A DNA stretch of 64,000 nucleotides from Arthrobacter_J sp038199985 (GTDB taxonomy: Bacteria; Actinomycetota; Actinomycetes; Actinomycetales; Micrococcaceae), in contig JBBPYK010000054.1 in the NCBI GenBank assembly GCA_038199985.1, positions 109,190 through 173,189 of the forward strand, read 5' to 3'. Below are positions 15,254 to 24,396 of the stretch, piece after piece; the first letter of the stretch is position 1, and each line of letters begins with the position of its first letter. The position numbers and the translations under genes were made by a program. A model generated the notes under the pieces. That model was not told where the DNA came from, made no database searches, and was given only the letters and a program-made list of their open reading frames with translations.

Positions 15254-16903
15254 GTGACTCCAGAACAACTCAGCTCCGCCATTCTTTCCTGCCTCCGCGA
15301 TGCCGTTTCCGCCGGAGAAATCACCGTTGATCTGCCTGCCGAGGTGCGGGTGGAGCGGCCAAAGAACCGTGATCACGGAGATTGGGCCAGCAACATCGCT
15401 TTGCAGGTCGCCAAGCGCGCGGGAATGAACCCCCGTGATTTTGCTTCCTTGCTCAAGGACAGATTGGAAGGAGTCGACGGCGTCGCGTCCGTGGACATCG
15501 CCGGGCCAGGCTTCCTCAATATTGTTCTGGACGCGTCCGCGGCAGGTGAATTGGCCAAGAACATCGTGGAGGCAGGCTCCAGCTACGGCACCTCGCGGGT
15601 TATGTCCGATCAGCGGATCAACCTAGAATTCGTTTCCGCGAATCCCACAGGTCCCATTCACCTCGGCGGAACTCGCTGGGCAGCCGTGGGCGACGCACTC
15701 GCACGGATTTTTGTAGCTGCCGGAGCCTCCGTAACCCGTGAATATTATTTCAACGACCACGGATCCCAGATCGACAAGTTCGCTCGTTCGCTCCTGGCCG
15801 ATGCCAGAGGGCAGCCAGCCCCTGAGGACGGTTATGCGGGTCAATACATCACCGACATTGCAGCCCGGGTGGTTAGCATTGCACCTAGCGTCCTGGACCA
15901 GGACAACGATGCAGCCCAGGAACAGTTCCGAGCCATAGGTGTGGACCTCATGTTCGGCGATATCAAGGCATCCTTGCACGCTTTCGGAGTGGACTTCGAT
16001 GTCTACTTCCACGAGGATTCGCTGCACAAGGACGGCGCGGTCGGCAAGCTGTTGGAACAGCTCAAGGACTCTGGCAGCCTTTACTCCGCGGACGGCGCGT
16101 GGTGGCTACGCTCCACCGAGTTCGGCGACGACAAAGACCGTGTAGTGATCAAGTCCGATGGTAATCCGGCGTATATTGCCGGTGACATCGCTTATGTCCA
16201 GAATAAGCTGGACCGCGGATTCACGCTCAACCTCTACCTGCTCGGCGCTGACCACCACGGGTATGTTGCCCGGTTAAAGGCCGCAGCGGCCGCTCTGGGG
16301 CACAGCGCAGACTCCGTCGAGGTGCTCATAGGACAGATGGTGAACCTGGTGCGCGAGGGCAAGCCGGTCAGGATGTCGAAACGGGCAGGAACCGTCGTTA
16401 CGCTGGAGGATCTCGTCGACGTTGTGGGCGTGGATGCTGCCCGATACGCTCTGGCCCGATACTCCGCGGATTCCAATATTGATATCGATCTGGATCTGTT
16501 GGTCAAGAAGTCCAACGACAATCCCGTCTTCTACGTTCAATACGCACACGCCAGGTCCTGCGCCGCAGCACGTAACGCGGCTACCGCGGGGGTGAATGGC
16601 TCGGAGTTCGACGGCGGAACACTTTCACACGAGACTGAGACGGAACTACTCGCGCACTTGGGCACTTATCCATCGGTAGTTGCTCAGTCTGCCCAGTTCC
16701 GCGAACCCCACCGGGTTGCACGTCATCTCGAGGTTATTGCTGGTTCCTATCACCGGTGGTATTCATCATGTCGCATCACGCCGATTGGTGAGCAACAGGC
16801 CACGGCCGTCAATCACGCCAGGCTCTGGCTGAACAACGCCACAACACGGGTTCTGGCCAACGGACTTGGACTACTTGGAGTTTCAACGCCGGAGCGCATG
16901 TAA
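15254..16903 (+). CDS. argS: Arginyl-tRNA synthetase
   Basis: A 549-residue class I aminoacyl-tRNA synthetase that charges tRNA-Arg. The N-terminal Add-1-like domain (about 1-110) is followed by the HIGH-equivalent PTGPIHLGGTRWA (HLGG at 136-139) and the KMSKS-equivalent VRMSKRAGT near residue 375, then the DALR anticodon-binding domain to the C-terminus. The start is GTG. It opens an operon with lysA (1-bp overlap, TAATG), hom, thrC and thrB, and lies opposite a tRNA-Arg gene. Confidence 0.95.
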   Translation: MTPEQLSSAILSCLRDAVSAGEITVDLPAEVRVERPKNRDHGDWASNIALQVAKRAGMNPRDFASLLKDRLEGVDGVASVDIAGPGFLNIVLDASAAGELAKNIVEAGSSYGTSRVMSDQRINLEFVSANPTGPIHLGGTRWAAVGDALARIFVAAGASVTREYYFNDHGSQIDKFARSLLADARGQPAPEDGYAGQYITDIAARVVSIAPSVLDQDNDAAQEQFRAIGVDLMFGDIKASLHAFGVDFDVYFHEDSLHKDGAVGKLLEQLKDSGSLYSADGAWWLRSTEFGDDKDRVVIKSDGNPAYIAGDIAYVQNKLDRGFTLNLYLLGADHHGYVARLKAAAAALGHSADSVEVLIGQMVNLVREGKPVRMSKRAGTVVTLEDLVDVVGVDAARYALARYSADSNIDIDLDLLVKKSNDNPVFYVQYAHARSCAAARNAATAGVNGSEFDGGTLSHETETELLAHLGTYPSVVAQSAQFREPHRVARHLEVIAGSYHRWYSSCRITPIGEQQATAVNHARLWLNNATTRVLANGLGLLGVSTPERM

Positions 16904-18345
16904 TGGGAGTTTCACCTCTGGCTCCTGGCTGGCTGGCCTATCCGTCAGACAGCAACACGCTATGGGACCAGCAATGGGCGCATGACGTGAGCAGGAGCGA
17001 CGACGGTCACATCACCATCGGCGGTGTCGCTGTCCAAAAAATAGCCGCAGATTTCGGTACGCCCGTCTTTGTCGTATCGGAAGCTGATTTCCGGCGTAGG
17101 GCGCGCTCCTTCCGGGACGCGTTCAATGATGCTTTCGCTCCGCTATGCGGTGGCGCTGACGTCTACTACGCGGGAAAATCGTTCTTGTGCACTGAAGTGG
17201 CGCGCTGGGTCGTGGAAGAAGGACTTCGGTTAGACACCTGCTCGGGAGGAGAGCTAGCCGTTGCGGAGCGCGCTGGCCTCACGGGGCCGCAACTCGGGCT
17301 CCACGGCAACAACAAATCGGATGCAGAAATCAAGCGCGCACTGGACCTCGGCGTGGGCCGAATTATCGTGGACAGTATCCATGAGCTCCAGCGTGTCCAC
17401 AGTATCGCCGGCCAGAGGCTGGCAGTAGCCAACGTCATGCTGCGACTAACGCCCGGTGTTCACGCCCATACCCATGAATTTATTGCCACCGCGCACGAGG
17501 ACCAGAAATTTGGGCTGTCTCTCTCAGCCGGAGGCGATGAACCCAAATCGCCCGCGGAGACCGCCGTGACCATCGCGTTGAGGAGCCCCAACATCAATTT
17601 GTTGGGGCTCCACTGCCATATTGGGTCACAGATTTTTGAGCCCGAGGGTTTTGAACTAGCCGCAACACGCTTGCTGGAGTTCCTCGGCGGAGTGAGAGAC
17701 GCGCACGGGATCGAGCTGCCAGAACTCGATCTCGGGGGTGGCTACGGCATTGCCTACACCGAACAGGACGAGCCACGAGCGCCCGCAGAAATCGCCAATG
17801 CGATGGCCGCCGTCGTTGGGTCAACCTGCCAGCGACTTTCGATGGCTGTGCCGCGAATTTCCATTGAACCAGGCCGCGCCATAGCAGGACCCACCACGTT
17901 CACCCTGTACGAGGTGGGTACTCTGAAAACCGTCCAGGTAGACGTGAGCACGGAGGCGGGGGAGGGCAGTACAGCCGCTCGTCGCTATATCTCCGTGGAT
18001 GGTGGAATGAGCGACAATGCCCGGCCAGTGCTCTACGACGCAGATTACTCAGCCTCGCTGGCCAACCGGGCTTCGGACGCTGAACCTCAATTGAGTCGAG
18101 TGGTGGGAAAACATTGCGAGAGCGGCGACATTGTGGTCAAAGATGTATACCTTCCTGCTGACACCGCCACCGGTGACCTTCTGGCCGTGCCCGGAACCGG
18201 GGCTTACTGCTGGGCACTCGCCAGCAACTACAACTACATCGGACGCCCACCAGTTGTTGCCGTGACGGAAGGTTCTGCCCGGTTGATTATCCGTGGTGAA
18301 ACCGAAGAAGACCTGCTGGCCCGTGACATGGGAGTATCGCGGTGA
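16903..18345 (+). CDS. lysA: Diaminopimelate decarboxylase
   Basis: A 480-residue PLP enzyme that decarboxylates meso-diaminopimelate to L-lysine, the last lysine step. The PLP lysine is Lys92 in YYAGKSF; the phosphate-binding glycine loop DLGGGYGIAY and the C-terminal catalytic region CESGDIVVKD and GAYCWALASNYNY are present. About 45 extra N-terminal residues precede the alanine-racemase-like barrel, usual in actinobacterial LysA. Its start shares one base with the argS stop and its stop overlaps hom by four bases. Confidence 0.95.
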   Translation: MGVSPLAPGWLAYPSDSNTLWDQQWAHDVSRSDDGHITIGGVAVQKIAADFGTPVFVVSEADFRRRARSFRDAFNDAFAPLCGGADVYYAGKSFLCTEVARWVVEEGLRLDTCSGGELAVAERAGLTGPQLGLHGNNKSDAEIKRALDLGVGRIIVDSIHELQRVHSIAGQRLAVANVMLRLTPGVHAHTHEFIATAHEDQKFGLSLSAGGDEPKSPAETAVTIALRSPNINLLGLHCHIGSQIFEPEGFELAATRLLEFLGGVRDAHGIELPELDLGGGYGIAYTEQDEPRAPAEIANAMAAVVGSTCQRLSMAVPRISIEPGRAIAGPTTFTLYEVGTLKTVQVDVSTEAGEGSTAARRYISVDGGMSDNARPVLYDADYSASLANRASDAEPQLSRVVGKHCESGDIVVKDVYLPADTATGDLLAVPGTGAYCWALASNYNYIGRPPVVAVTEGSARLIIRGETEEDLLARDMGVSR

Positions 18346-19685
18346 ACCGGGAACGTGAGGAAAGCAACGATGAGAAGGGACGGCACACAGTGGTACTCAG
18401 GACAGCTCTCTTGGGATGCGGCAGCGTCGGATCGCAAGTAGCCCGCATTTTGCTCGAAGAAGCCGATTCCCTGGAGGAACGCATCGGGGCGCGGCTGGAA
18501 CTGACTGGCATCGCCGTGAGGGAACCCAACGCCACCAGAGATGTTGAGCTGCCTCCGGAGTTGTTTACCACCAACGCGGCGGCCCTGGTCAAAGATGCGG
18601 ATATCGTCATCGAGCTGATGGGCGGAATCGAACCAGCGAAGACACTCATACTTGAGGCCATCGAGAACGGTGCGAGCGTGGTGACCGGAAACAAGGCGCT
18701 CCTTGCCCAGCATGGCCCGGCCCTCTACGAGAAGGCAGACGCTGCTGGAGTGCAGCTCTCCTACGAAGCCGCTGTTGCCGGCGCTGTCCCTATCGTTCGG
18801 CCGATCCGCGACAGTCTGTCAGGCGACAAGATCACTCGAGTCCTTGGCATCGTCAATGGAACCACGAACTACATTCTTGACCAGATGGACAGCACGGGAG
18901 CGAAATTCGATGATGCGCTTGCGGACGCGCAGCGACTGGGCTTCGCGGAAGCGGATCCGACAGCGGATGTTGACGGCCACGATGCCGCTTCAAAAGCGGC
19001 GATTTTGGCCACGCTGTCCTTTCACACGCGTTTTCCGCTGGATCGGGTCTTCTGCGAGGGTATTCGTCGCATCACAGCGGAGGACATCGCGGCCGCGAAG
19101 GACGCCGGATACGTCATCAAATTGCTGGCCATAGCGGAACGGACAACCACGGGCGACGGCGACGAGGGTGTAAGTGTGCGGGTCCACCCGTCATTGCTGC
19201 GCCGCACTCACCCGCTGGCCGCGGTACACGGCGCTTTCAACGCTGTCTTTGTCGAAGCAGAAGGCGCCGGGGAGCTAATGTTTTACGGTCAGGGTGCCGG
19301 TGGGGTGCCAACGGCGTCTGCCGTTCTGGGCGACGTGGTGAGCGCCGCGAGGCGTCTAGTCCTTGGAGGTCCGGGGCGTACTGAAATCGCCTCTACGGAG
19401 ATTCGTCCCCTGCCTATTGACACGGTCATGACGAGTTATGCGATCGGCGTGGAGGTGTTAGACGAATCGGGCGTTCTGGCCAGTATCGCAAGCCTCTTTG
19501 CCGGCCGAGGTGTCTCCATCGAGTCCATGCACCAGAGCATCCGCGAAGGTGGTCAAGGACTGGCTGAATTGCGTTTCGTCACGCACCGTGCCCGAGAATC
19601 TGCCCTGGCGGCGACCGTACGGGATCTGGCTGATATGGACGTAGTGAAGACAGTAATATCCGTTCTGCGAGTTGAGGGGGAGTAA
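18342..19685 (+). CDS. hom: Homoserine dehydrogenase
   Basis: A 447-residue NAD(P)-dependent enzyme that reduces aspartate semialdehyde to homoserine, the branch point to threonine and methionine. The Rossmann motif LLGCGSVGSQVARIL begins at about residue 24, the catalytic region holds GIVNGTTNYILD and ADPTADVDGHDAASK, and a C-terminal ACT domain (about 365-440) suggests threonine feedback. The GTG start overlaps lysA by four bases; the first 15-20 residues are not conserved-looking, and a GTG near codon 17 is an alternative. Confidence 0.94.
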   Translation: MNREREESNDEKGRHTVVLRTALLGCGSVGSQVARILLEEADSLEERIGARLELTGIAVREPNATRDVELPPELFTTNAAALVKDADIVIELMGGIEPAKTLILEAIENGASVVTGNKALLAQHGPALYEKADAAGVQLSYEAAVAGAVPIVRPIRDSLSGDKITRVLGIVNGTTNYILDQMDSTGAKFDDALADAQRLGFAEADPTADVDGHDAASKAAILATLSFHTRFPLDRVFCEGIRRITAEDIAAAKDAGYVIKLLAIAERTTTGDGDEGVSVRVHPSLLRRTHPLAAVHGAFNAVFVEAEGAGELMFYGQGAGGVPTASAVLGDVVSAARRLVLGGPGRTEIASTEIRPLPIDTVMTSYAIGVEVLDESGVLASIASLFAGRGVSIESMHQSIREGGQGLAELRFVTHRARESALAATVRDLADMDVVKTVISVLRVEGE

Positions 19686-20792
19686 ATGGCACATCAGTGG
19701 CGCGGCGTTATTCGGGAATATGCGGAACGGCTGCCCGTTGGGCCGGATACCCGCATCATCTCGCTCGGGGAGGGCGGAACTCCTCTGGTTTTCGCTCCGG
19801 CATTGTCAGAGCTGACCGGTTCAAAAGTGTATTTGAAGGTCGAAGGAATGAACCCGACTGGATCCTTCAAAGACCGTGGCATGACCATGGCCATCACAGC
19901 CGCTGTTGAATCCGGGGCAAAAGCCGTTGTCTGCGCATCCACGGGCAATACGTCTGCCTCGGCAGCGGCCTACGCTACTCAGGCTGGCATTACATGTGCC
20001 GTGTTGGTGCCGGACGGGAAAATATCCATGGGCAAGCTCTCTCAGGCCATTGCTCACGGGGCGGAGCTGCTTCAGGTCAACGGAAATTTCGACAACTGTC
20101 TCGATGTGGCGCGGAAGCTCAGTGAAAATTATCCAGTCTTCCTCGTCAACTCGGTTAACCCTGCCCGGATCGAGGGCCAGAAGACTGCGGCGTTTGAAGT
20201 GGTTGATTTTCTCGGAGATGCCCCGGACTACCATTTGCTCCCCGTGGGTAACGCCGGAAATATCACTGCTTATTGGCAGGGCTACCGGGAGTACGCGGAA
20301 CCCTATACATCGGCGACGGCGGGGGAGTTGCCCGCGGTATCAACCAAGACGCCGATCATGTGGGGCTTTCAAGCGGCTGGTTCAGCTCCTATTGTGGCAG
20401 GTCATCCAATCACGGAACCTGACACCATCGCCAGTGCCATCCGCATCGGCAATCCCGCGTCATGGCAGCAGGCCGAGACAGCTCGGGATGAGTCTGGTGG
20501 CCTCATAGACTCCGTGACGGACGAGGAAATCCTCGCGGCTCACCGCTGGCTGTCCTCCAGAGAAGGCGTTTTTGTCGAGCCCGCGTCGGCTGCTGGCGTC
20601 GCCGGTCTCCTGAAACATCATGCTGCCGGAAACATACCAGTCGGGAAGACAATGGTCATCACTGTCACCGGCCATGGGTTGAAGGACCCTCAGTGGGCGC
20701 TGAGAACTGCGGAGGGGTCGGATATAGAGCCCACCAAAGTGGAGTTCGACGTCGTCAGCGTTGCCGGGGCACTCGGCCTGACAGGGCTCTAG
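19686..20792 (+). CDS. thrC: Threonine synthase
   Basis: A 368-residue fold-type II PLP enzyme that turns O-phosphohomoserine into threonine. Lys62 in PTGSFKDRGM binds PLP; CASTGNTSASAAAYA and the phosphate loop LPVGNAGNITAYWQG are intact. This is the short form without the N-terminal extension of yeast-type enzymes. It begins at the base after the hom stop and is directly followed by thrB. Confidence 0.95.
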   Translation: MAHQWRGVIREYAERLPVGPDTRIISLGEGGTPLVFAPALSELTGSKVYLKVEGMNPTGSFKDRGMTMAITAAVESGAKAVVCASTGNTSASAAAYATQAGITCAVLVPDGKISMGKLSQAIAHGAELLQVNGNFDNCLDVARKLSENYPVFLVNSVNPARIEGQKTAAFEVVDFLGDAPDYHLLPVGNAGNITAYWQGYREYAEPYTSATAGELPAVSTKTPIMWGFQAAGSAPIVAGHPITEPDTIASAIRIGNPASWQQAETARDESGGLIDSVTDEEILAAHRWLSSREGVFVEPASAAGVAGLLKHHAAGNIPVGKTMVITVTGHGLKDPQWALRTAEGSDIEPTKVEFDVVSVAGALGLTGL

Positions 20793-21770
20793 ATGAATCT
20801 GCCATACCGGGTTGAGCCCGGGCAGGACATTTCGGTGACCGTTCCAGCTACAAGCGCCAACTTGGGACCAGGCTATGACGCGCTTGGACTGGCATTGGAC
20901 CTCTACGATGTTCTTCGGGTGAGCACGTTAGCGGAAGGTCACACAACCGTTGTAGTTCACGGAGAGGGGCAGAAGGACTTGCCTCGGGACTCTACGCATC
21001 TGTGCGTCGAGGTCATGTCCAAGTTCTTTGAAAGCGTCGGGTTCGCAACCCCAGTATTACGGCTCACGGCGGAGAACCGCATCCCGCACGGCCGAGGGTT
21101 GGGTTCTTCTGCGGCGGCGGTTGTTTCTGCGGCTGCGGCTGCAAATGCGTTGCTTCCCGAAGAGGCTCGGTTGGGCGATGAAGCGTTGCTGAGATTTTGT
21201 GCCGGGGTAGAGGGGCATCCTGATAACGTAGCTCCTGCCATTTTCGGTTCCTTCACTATTTCGTGGCCCCACCAAGCGTCATTTGCCACGGCAAGAGCCT
21301 CCATTCATCCGGCGATTTGCGTGGTCGTTGCCATTCCGCCCGGGCAGCTCTCTACCGCGTCGGCCCGTGGCCTGCTACCCGACGTCGTTCCCCATCGAGA
21401 GGCGGCCGCCAATGCTGGCAGGACAGCCCTGTTGGTCCACGCGCTCGTGACGGATCCTGGACTGCTGCTACCGGCAACGGAGGATCTCTTGCATCAGCAC
21501 TACCGGGCTGACGCTATGCCAGATAGTGCTGCGCTGGTGAAAAGGCTCCGCTCCGCTGGCTTCGCTGCAGTCATCTCAGGGGCTGGCCCCACCGTCGCCG
21601 TGATCCTTGCCAACGCGCTGGAGGCCAAGGTGGTTGAAGCTGAAATTCAGGCCGTGTTCCCCGACGGCGTTCCGACGTCGTCTGGGAGCGTCGTGCCACC
21701 GGAATCGTGGCGTGTTCTTCGGCTAAAAGTTGATTTGGAAGGTGCTAGAGTGGAAGTGCACCGAAGGTAA
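20793..21770 (+). CDS. thrB: Homoserine kinase
   Basis: A 325-residue GHMP-family kinase that phosphorylates homoserine for ThrC. The ATP-binding motif PHGRGLGSSAAAVVSAAAA is at about residues 98-116, the substrate motif PATSANLGPGYDALGLAL is near the start, and a C-terminal glycine motif ISGAGPTVAVI is seen. Its ATG directly abuts the thrC stop. It closes the amino-acid part of the operon, followed by a 314-bp gap before rho. Confidence 0.94.
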   Translation: MNLPYRVEPGQDISVTVPATSANLGPGYDALGLALDLYDVLRVSTLAEGHTTVVVHGEGQKDLPRDSTHLCVEVMSKFFESVGFATPVLRLTAENRIPHGRGLGSSAAAVVSAAAAANALLPEEARLGDEALLRFCAGVEGHPDNVAPAIFGSFTISWPHQASFATARASIHPAICVVVAIPPGQLSTASARGLLPDVVPHREAAANAGRTALLVHALVTDPGLLLPATEDLLHQHYRADAMPDSAALVKRLRSAGFAAVISGAGPTVAVILANALEAKVVEAEIQAVFPDGVPTSSGSVVPPESWRVLRLKVDLEGARVEVHRR

Positions 21771-22084
21771 TCAGCCCGTGCAGAACTGATAGAAATTGAT
21801 CAGTGGCGCCGTGCTTACCAACTAATTAGAGCGTCGAGTCAGGGCGCGTAGTGGTGCTTTGTCTTAGCAAATCCACGTTGATTCCTAGTATCTTTCTGGG
21901 GCCGGATCACCATCCGATCGACGTATTAGATACGGTTTTTGTTGAATGACTCCCGACAGACACGGCTTCGACCGGTTCACGTATCGGACGAAATCGATCC
22001 CTGACCATACATCTGGCGTATGGCGGGGCCAAGTAACGCGGTTCGCTCAAAGTCGGACCGCCCGACGAGGGGGAAGGATCCTTC
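21771..22084 (+). other. 314-bp gap thrB-rho: probable rho leader region
   Basis: Apart from the hairpin/T-run and the candidate leader peptide, this gap holds a third small stem, CCATAC-atctggc-GTATGG (22005-22023), and the rho ribosome site AAGGA (22073-22077). No tRNA, other ncRNA or clear -10/-35 pair is recognisable. A structured leader before rho fits attenuation-type autoregulation, but that is inference. Confidence 0.5.
21903..21940 (+). terminator. Terminator-like hairpins with T-run, thrB-rho gap
   Basis: Two short hairpins stand in tandem: CGGAT-cacc-ATCCG (21903-21916) and CGTAT-tag-ATACG (21922-21934), the second followed by GTTTTTG. It is the only hairpin plus T-run I noticed in the window. 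It could end the argS-thrB transcript or act as an attenuator in the rho leader. The 5-bp stem is weak. Confidence 0.4.
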
Positions 22085-22092
22085 GTGACTGA
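21946..22092 (+). CDS. Candidate rho leader peptide (48 codons)
   Basis: An open frame from the ATG at 21946 encodes 48 residues beginning MTPDRHGFDRFTYRTK and stops (TGA) eight bases inside rho, so its end would overlap the rho start at 22085. It lies just after the hairpin plus T-run at 21922-21940. Ten of its codons are arginine. The E. coli rho gene has a leader peptide as part of its autoregulation, which makes the position suggestive. No ribosome site is seen before the ATG, and a frame this short may be chance. Confidence 0.28.
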   Translation: MTPDRHGFDRFTYRTKSIPDHTSGVWRGQVTRFAQSRTARRGGRILRD

Positions 22093-24364
22093 AACCACTG
22101 ACCTGAATGCAGGTGTGGACACAAAATCTGCCGACACCAACGGCGCCGCAAACTCCAAAGGTGCAGGTCTTGCCGGTCTAAAGCTTGCCCAGCTGCAGGC
22201 ACTTGCCGGGCAGTTGGGGATAACGGGTGGATCGAGGATGCGAAAGAGCGATCTCGTCTCTGCCATCTCCGATCACCAGCGCGGGTCTACCGTTGCCGAT
22301 AGAAGTGGCTCGTCCAACGGACAGTCAAAGAAGTCATCGGCCTCGTCCAAGGGCCAGGACTCAACGGAGGAAAAACCTGCCGCGGAGACAAGCGCCGACG
22401 TCACAGCTGGGGCCGGGAACTCGGAGCCAGCGGCGGAGCGTCCCGCTCGAGGACGTGGACGCAGTCGTCGGGCTGTAAGCGACGGCGTCGTCGCACCGTC
22501 GACGGAGGCTCCGCAAGAGTCGGAAGCTCCTCGGGACTCTGCTGTTTCCACCCAGGACGGCAAGGACTCAGGACAGACTGCTCCGGCGGAAGAACGCGCC
22601 GAAGGTACCCGTGAACGTGGCCGCGGTCGCGGACGCAACCGGCGTTCCGAAGGTGGCCAAGACAACCAGAGCAATCAGAGCAATGACCAGAGCAAGTCTT
22701 CTGATGAGAGCTCATCCGATAAGCAGCAGCAGAAGCAGCGCTCCGATGACGGCGACGGACGTGAGGAGAAGGGCAACCGCGACAATAACGATCGCAGTGA
22801 GCGCCGGAACCGCAACCGGAACCGTAACGAGGGCCGCGATGAGAGCAACCGCAACGATGGCGGTCGTGGCGACAACCGTAATGATGGTGGTCGTGGTGAT
22901 AACCGCAGTGAAGGCGGTCGCAACGACAACCGTAATGATGGTGGTCGCAACGACAACCGTAATGATGGTGGTCGTGGCGACAATCGTAACGATGGCGGTC
23001 GTGGCGACAACCGCAACGATAACCGTAACGACAACCGCAACGACAGCGGGGACCGTGACGACGACCGGGGCGGCCGAAATAGGCGCGGTCGCAACCGTAA
23101 TGACAGATTCCGTGACCGCAACGATCGCAACGACCGTCGGCGCGGACGCAACGATCGCAACCCTGACGTAGATGATACTGAGCTGACCGAGGATGACGTT
23201 CTGCTGCCTGTGGCAGGAATTCTAGACGTCTTGGAGAACTATGCGTTCGTCCGGACCTCTGGTTACCTGCCCGGCCCCAATGACGTCTATGTTTCGCTGA
23301 ACCAGGTCAAGAAGAACAACCTGCGCAAGGGCGACGCCGTGGCTGGCGCCATCCGTGCACCGCGTGACGGTGAGAACAATGGCGGTGGACAAAGCGCCCG
23401 TCAAAAGTACAACGCACTGGTCCAGCTGACGTCTGTGAACGGTAAGCCGGTGGAGGAGAACAAAGACCGCATTGAGTTCGCAAAGCTCGTGCCGCTCTAT
23501 CCGGCGGAGCGTCTGCGTCTCGAAACTGATCCCAAGAAGATCGGCCCCCGTGTCATTGACCTGGTGGCGCCCATCGGTAAGGGTCAGCGTGGCCTGATCG
23601 TTTCGCCGCCGAAGGCGGGCAAGACGCTGATTCTGCAGGCTATCGCCAACGCGATCACGATTAACAACCCGGAAGTCCATCTCATGATGGTTCTGGTGGA
23701 TGAACGCCCTGAAGAAGTAACGGACATGCAGCGTACGGTCAAGGGCGAGGTTATTGCGTCCACGTTCGACCGACCGGCAGACGATCACACGACAGTGGCG
23801 GAACTGTCCATCGAGCGTGCCAAGCGTCTGGTCGAAATGGGAATGGACGTCGTTGTCCTGCTGGACTCCATGACACGTCTTGGCCGTGCTTACAACCTCG
23901 CTGCTCCGGCATCGGGACGTATCCTCTCCGGTGGCGTGGATTCCGCTGCGCTGTACCCGCCCAAGCGGTTCTTCGGTGCAGCCCGCAACATCGAGAACGG
24001 TGGATCTCTGACGATCCTCGCGACGGCTCTGGTGGAAACTGGGTCCAAGATGGACGAGGTAATCTTCGAGGAGTTCAAGGGCACCGGCAACATGGAACTA
24101 CGGTTGTCGCGTCATCTCGCTGACAAGCGCATCTTCCCGGCTGTGGATGTCAATGCGTCCGGCACCCGTCGCGAAGAGAATCTGCTTTCCCCGGACGAGA
24201 TCAAGATCATGTGGAAACTTCGCAGGGTTCTCTCGGGCCTAGAACAGCAGCAGGCACTTGAGCTGCTCACCAACAAGATCCGGACCACAGAGTCCAACGT
24301 CGAATTCCTCATGCAGGTTCAGAAAACCACGCTGGGCAATCGGTCCGACGACGACAAGAAGTAG
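22085..24364 (+). CDS. rho: Transcription termination factor Rho with long insertion
   Basis: A 759-residue Rho hexameric RNA helicase, far longer than the 419 residues of E. coli Rho. Order: an N-terminal helix bundle (about residues 25-75: GLKLAQLQALAGQLGI), a roughly 285-residue disordered insertion rich in Arg, Asn, Asp and Gly, the cold-shock-type RNA-binding domain (from about 365: VAGILDVLENYAFVRTSG), then the ATPase core with P-loop PPKAGKTLIL (about 506) and VVVLLDSMTRLGRAYN. The insertion includes six 9-residue and three 4-residue repeats. Such insertions are known in actinobacterial Rho (Micrococcus luteus) and aid binding to structured RNA. The start is GTG with AAGGA upstream. 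A nested inverted repeat follows the stop. Confidence 0.95.
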   Translation: MTETTDLNAGVDTKSADTNGAANSKGAGLAGLKLAQLQALAGQLGITGGSRMRKSDLVSAISDHQRGSTVADRSGSSNGQSKKSSASSKGQDSTEEKPAAETSADVTAGAGNSEPAAERPARGRGRSRRAVSDGVVAPSTEAPQESEAPRDSAVSTQDGKDSGQTAPAEERAEGTRERGRGRGRNRRSEGGQDNQSNQSNDQSKSSDESSSDKQQQKQRSDDGDGREEKGNRDNNDRSERRNRNRNRNEGRDESNRNDGGRGDNRNDGGRGDNRSEGGRNDNRNDGGRNDNRNDGGRGDNRNDGGRGDNRNDNRNDNRNDSGDRDDDRGGRNRRGRNRNDRFRDRNDRNDRRRGRNDRNPDVDDTELTEDDVLLPVAGILDVLENYAFVRTSGYLPGPNDVYVSLNQVKKNNLRKGDAVAGAIRAPRDGENNGGGQSARQKYNALVQLTSVNGKPVEENKDRIEFAKLVPLYPAERLRLETDPKKIGPRVIDLVAPIGKGQRGLIVSPPKAGKTLILQAIANAITINNPEVHLMMVLVDERPEEVTDMQRTVKGEVIASTFDRPADDHTTVAELSIERAKRLVEMGMDVVVLLDSMTRLGRAYNLAAPASGRILSGGVDSAALYPPKRFFGAARNIENGGSLTILATALVETGSKMDEVIFEEFKGTGNMELRLSRHLADKRIFPAVDVNASGTRREENLLSPDEIKIMWKLRRVLSGLEQQQALELLTNKIRTTESNVEFLMQVQKTTLGNRSDDDKK
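22847..23044 (+). repeat. In-frame 27-bp and 12-bp tandem repeats in rho
   Basis: Six imperfect 27-bp units encode variants of NRNDGGRGD (22847-23008), then three 12-bp units encode NRND (23009-23044). The units differ mainly at third codon positions, so the peptide repeat is better kept than the DNA repeat. They lie in the disordered insertion of Rho, residues about 255-320. Confidence 0.9.
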
Positions 24365-24396
24365 CTGTTCCGACCGCTCCTTTTCGTCGCCCAGAC

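Noticed and set aside
22847..23044. Regular repeats that could be taken for a CRISPR array
   Set aside because: The units are in frame with rho, have no unique spacers and code for a peptide repeat.
22675..23160. 161-codon minus-strand frame rich in Arg, Ser and Leu inside rho
   Set aside because: It is the complement of the Asn/Asp/Arg/Gly repeat region; its low-complexity composition follows from that repeat.
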